Shown here one piece after another: positions 61,985 through 64,000 of a stretch of DNA of 64,000 bases (its first letter is position 1; each line of letters starts with the position of its first letter). The position numbers were made by a program, and so were the translations under genes. The DNA comes from Owenia fusiformis (Eukaryota; Annelida; Polychaeta; Sabellida; Oweniidae). The stretch covers positions 33,419,375-33,483,374 of the forward strand of contig CAIIXF020000005.1 in NCBI GenBank assembly GCA_903813345.2. The letters are read 5' to 3'. The notes under the pieces were generated by a model. The model had not been told where the DNA came from, searched no databases, and was given only the letters and a program-made list of their open reading frames with translations.

Positions 61985-62720
61985 TGTTAATTATCTCAAA
62001 GTACAATAACTTCCACAGTTTTGAGAATTGAAAGCTGTAAGTGGTACCAAAATGAAGCTTTTATAGTATCCTATATTATCAGATACAATAATTATGCAAA
62101 TTGCCTCATTTGCATAAAATGTGACATCATCAATCATAATTCTTGCCTCTTTACAACCGTATCGCATTATACCTTTCTGCCTGAGTGATCAGTGTTAGTC
62201 ATTCATGAACATAAATGAATTTAAATATATAGGTACATTAATTTTGAACATATTTGCAATTGAAAGTTTTGGAAAAACATTGTCAGACACATGATTATGT
62301 AACTGAAAAGGGGCGTGGCACTTCTTGCGAAAGAATTGATGTTAATCATTTCAAAGTACAATAACTTCTACAGTTTTGAGAGTTGAAAGCTGTTAGTGGT
62401 ATCAAACTGAAGCTATCACAATATCCTATATTATAAGATACAATAATTATGTTAATTACGATATTTGCATAAAATATGACATCATCAATCATTATTTTTG
62501 CCCTTTTTCAAAATAATGCATATTGCCTTTTCCTCTGAGTGACCATCTTGGTCTCTCGTGAATAAAAAGATATTAAATATATACATTCATTTTAAACATA
62601 TTTGCAATTGAAAGTTTGAACATATTTGCATTGAAAGTTTTAGAAAAACATTGTCAGAAATTAAGGTATGACCTTTCAAATGATTATTGTTCTGAAAAGG
62701 GGCGTGGCACTTGTTGAAAA
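61985..62720. repeat. Tandem duplication, 356-bp unit
   Basis: The stretch beginning GTTAATTATCTCAAAGTAC (61985) recurs as GTTAATCATTTCAAAGTAC (62341). Matching runs through TGCATAAAAT, GACATCATCAATCAT and the GAAAAGGGGCGTGGCACTT block that closes both copies. Confidence 0.85.
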
Positions 62721-62762
62721 TCTGTAATGTTATTATATAGTCAATGTATCATTTGTAAAATA

Positions 62763-63282
62763 CCCAGGGGTTCATTGAATACACAATTTTGTAGGGGTCC
62801 TAGGCTGAGCCCTCAGATATCATTATGTTCCCATACCAATCTCAAATTTTCAATGTGTTCCCATACCAACCAAAATAATGCCCAAAAGCCATACCAAATA
62901 TCCAAATATAAGACCAATGCTATATCAAATGTCCAAATATAGGACTAATGCCATTCCAAATATCCCAAAAATATAAGACCAAGAGAATGCAAAATGTCTA
63001 AAGCCCCTGGAAGAAGGCAGAACTTTTAGGAAAATGATCCAAAACAACCTCAAATTAAGGACATTTGTAAAAACTAGACCAATCCCATACCACAAGTGAG
63101 AGGTAACCTATTCTCCATGACCATTCTTGTACCACAAAGTAGAAAAATCCGACCATTGTCATATCTCAAAAGTCATATTTTGGGGGCATTCTCATTCCAG
63201 ATCCTAAAATTTGGATCCATTGCCATACCAAATGTTAAAAGAGGTACCCCCGTCAAGCTTTATATATAGTGAACCCCCTGGG
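62763..63282. mobile_element. TIR element E2 (520 bp)
   Basis: CCCAGGGGTTCATTGAATAC at the left and TATATATAGTGAACCCCCTGGG-like sequence at the right, flanked by TGTAAAATA on both sides (62754-62762 and 63283-63291). The interior has ATACCAAAT/CCAAATATA repeats, the reverse complement of those in E1 (27616-28249). Confidence 0.85.
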
Positions 63283-63559
63283 TGTAAAATATAGCTTTTG
63301 ACTTTTAGAAAGTAGCCCAGTGATGTCCCTTATTCCTAGCTTGTTCAGAAATTCTTGTTGGTCTGTTTGGCAGACATTTAAATTTCAGCCAAAGATATAT
63401 AAGCTGTATCGCTTTTGAACTAAGTACTGTACAGATACGAATGACCACATATCTCCATATCATTTTAGGATAGGCAATGAACTGAAAAGGGTACCCACAG
63501 TATTTAGTTGTTAAAGCTATATGATTATTAACTCAATATGTATTAAGCCTGCATCTCAG

Positions 63560-63960
63560 TCCAATATTTTATCCAAGACATCCGACTGGACTCTCAACTG
63601 ACCTCTTCCAAAAACTCAGTGCTGATGTCAAAACACAGTAGGACCATCATCTTCAATGAGCTTACGGTACCTTCAGAAGACCAACTAAAATATCTCATCA
63701 GCTTAAAAATCCAAGACCTATTTGATGACAAGAGGGTGGTATGCAGTTATGCAACCAATAGAAGTGGGATGCAGAGCCCAGCCTCTTCACTATGCTACCT
63801 CTTATCCAAGTTAGAACGATTTCCATCCCAGATGCGAGGACAAGGAGTGGAGGAAACATCTGTGAAACACCATTGTGTTGGGCCAAGTAGAAGACAAAAG
63901 CTTCTCTTGGGAAGGAGAGATGAAGCCGGCAGTGTTAGTGGACGGCTTCATCACTGGCAA
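63560..63960 (+). pseudogene. Possible retrotransposon-derived relic
   Basis: A plus-strand reading near 63625-63690 gives IIFNELTVPSED, similar to the VELTVPWE motif that follows reverse transcriptase domains in some invertebrate retroelements. Downstream coding potential is broken and the region runs to the window edge. Weak evidence. Confidence 0.3.
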
Positions 63961-64000
63961 GAGAGCTCCAACAGATGCTTCTTAAGAGATTACTTCATCT

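Overview
The window is nuclear genomic DNA of an invertebrate animal. It is AT-rich, with small spliced exons in long introns, animal-specific gene families (a metabotropic glutamate receptor; a VWC/thrombospondin/trypsin secreted protein) and many DNA-transposon relics. The repeat types resemble those of marine invertebrates; I cannot place the phylum from sequence alone.

Layout. 1-16618 holds no gene I can support, only repeats; the main one is a long foldback element (7699-10278) whose right arm is interrupted by a minisatellite-bearing insertion. 16619-38338 (+) is a four-exon group II-like metabotropic glutamate receptor; the joined reading frame is continuous through all four exons (938 residues) and ends in a PDZ ligand of the T-S-L type. 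Its introns carry foldback elements, a TIR element and a second minisatellite copy. 38339-42311 is intergenic, with two TIR elements. 42312-47005 (-) is a TPR-repeat protein gene of 12 coding exons. 49746-50363 (-) and 52886-53477 (-) are two tandem copies of a small two-exon gene, both open, with shared flanks that contain perfect CRE (TGACGTCA) sites. 54104-61112 (+) is a nine-exon (5' end not found) secreted-type protein: VWC-like module, Thr-rich linker, TSP1, trypsin-like domain with its catalytic triad, TSP1, TSP1, then a second truncated trypsin-like domain that has lost His, Asp and the Ser region. One intron of this gene holds a decayed Tc1 element and a short mariner-like element. 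61113-64000 has a minisatellite, a 356-bp tandem duplication, a TIR element and a weak reverse-transcriptase-like relic.

The genes do not form a pathway with one another. Exon boundaries were set by splice dinucleotides and by requiring intron phases to match along each gene; all three multi-exon models close in phase, with one exception: the donor of TPR exon 2, which lacks the expected G. The most unusual observations are: three foldback elements of unrelated sequence that share CAC...GTG ends and reuse their end motif near the arm junction, two of them with perfect 5-bp target duplications; a minisatellite packed with nuclear-receptor half-sites; the decayed second protease domain; and the duplicated small gene.
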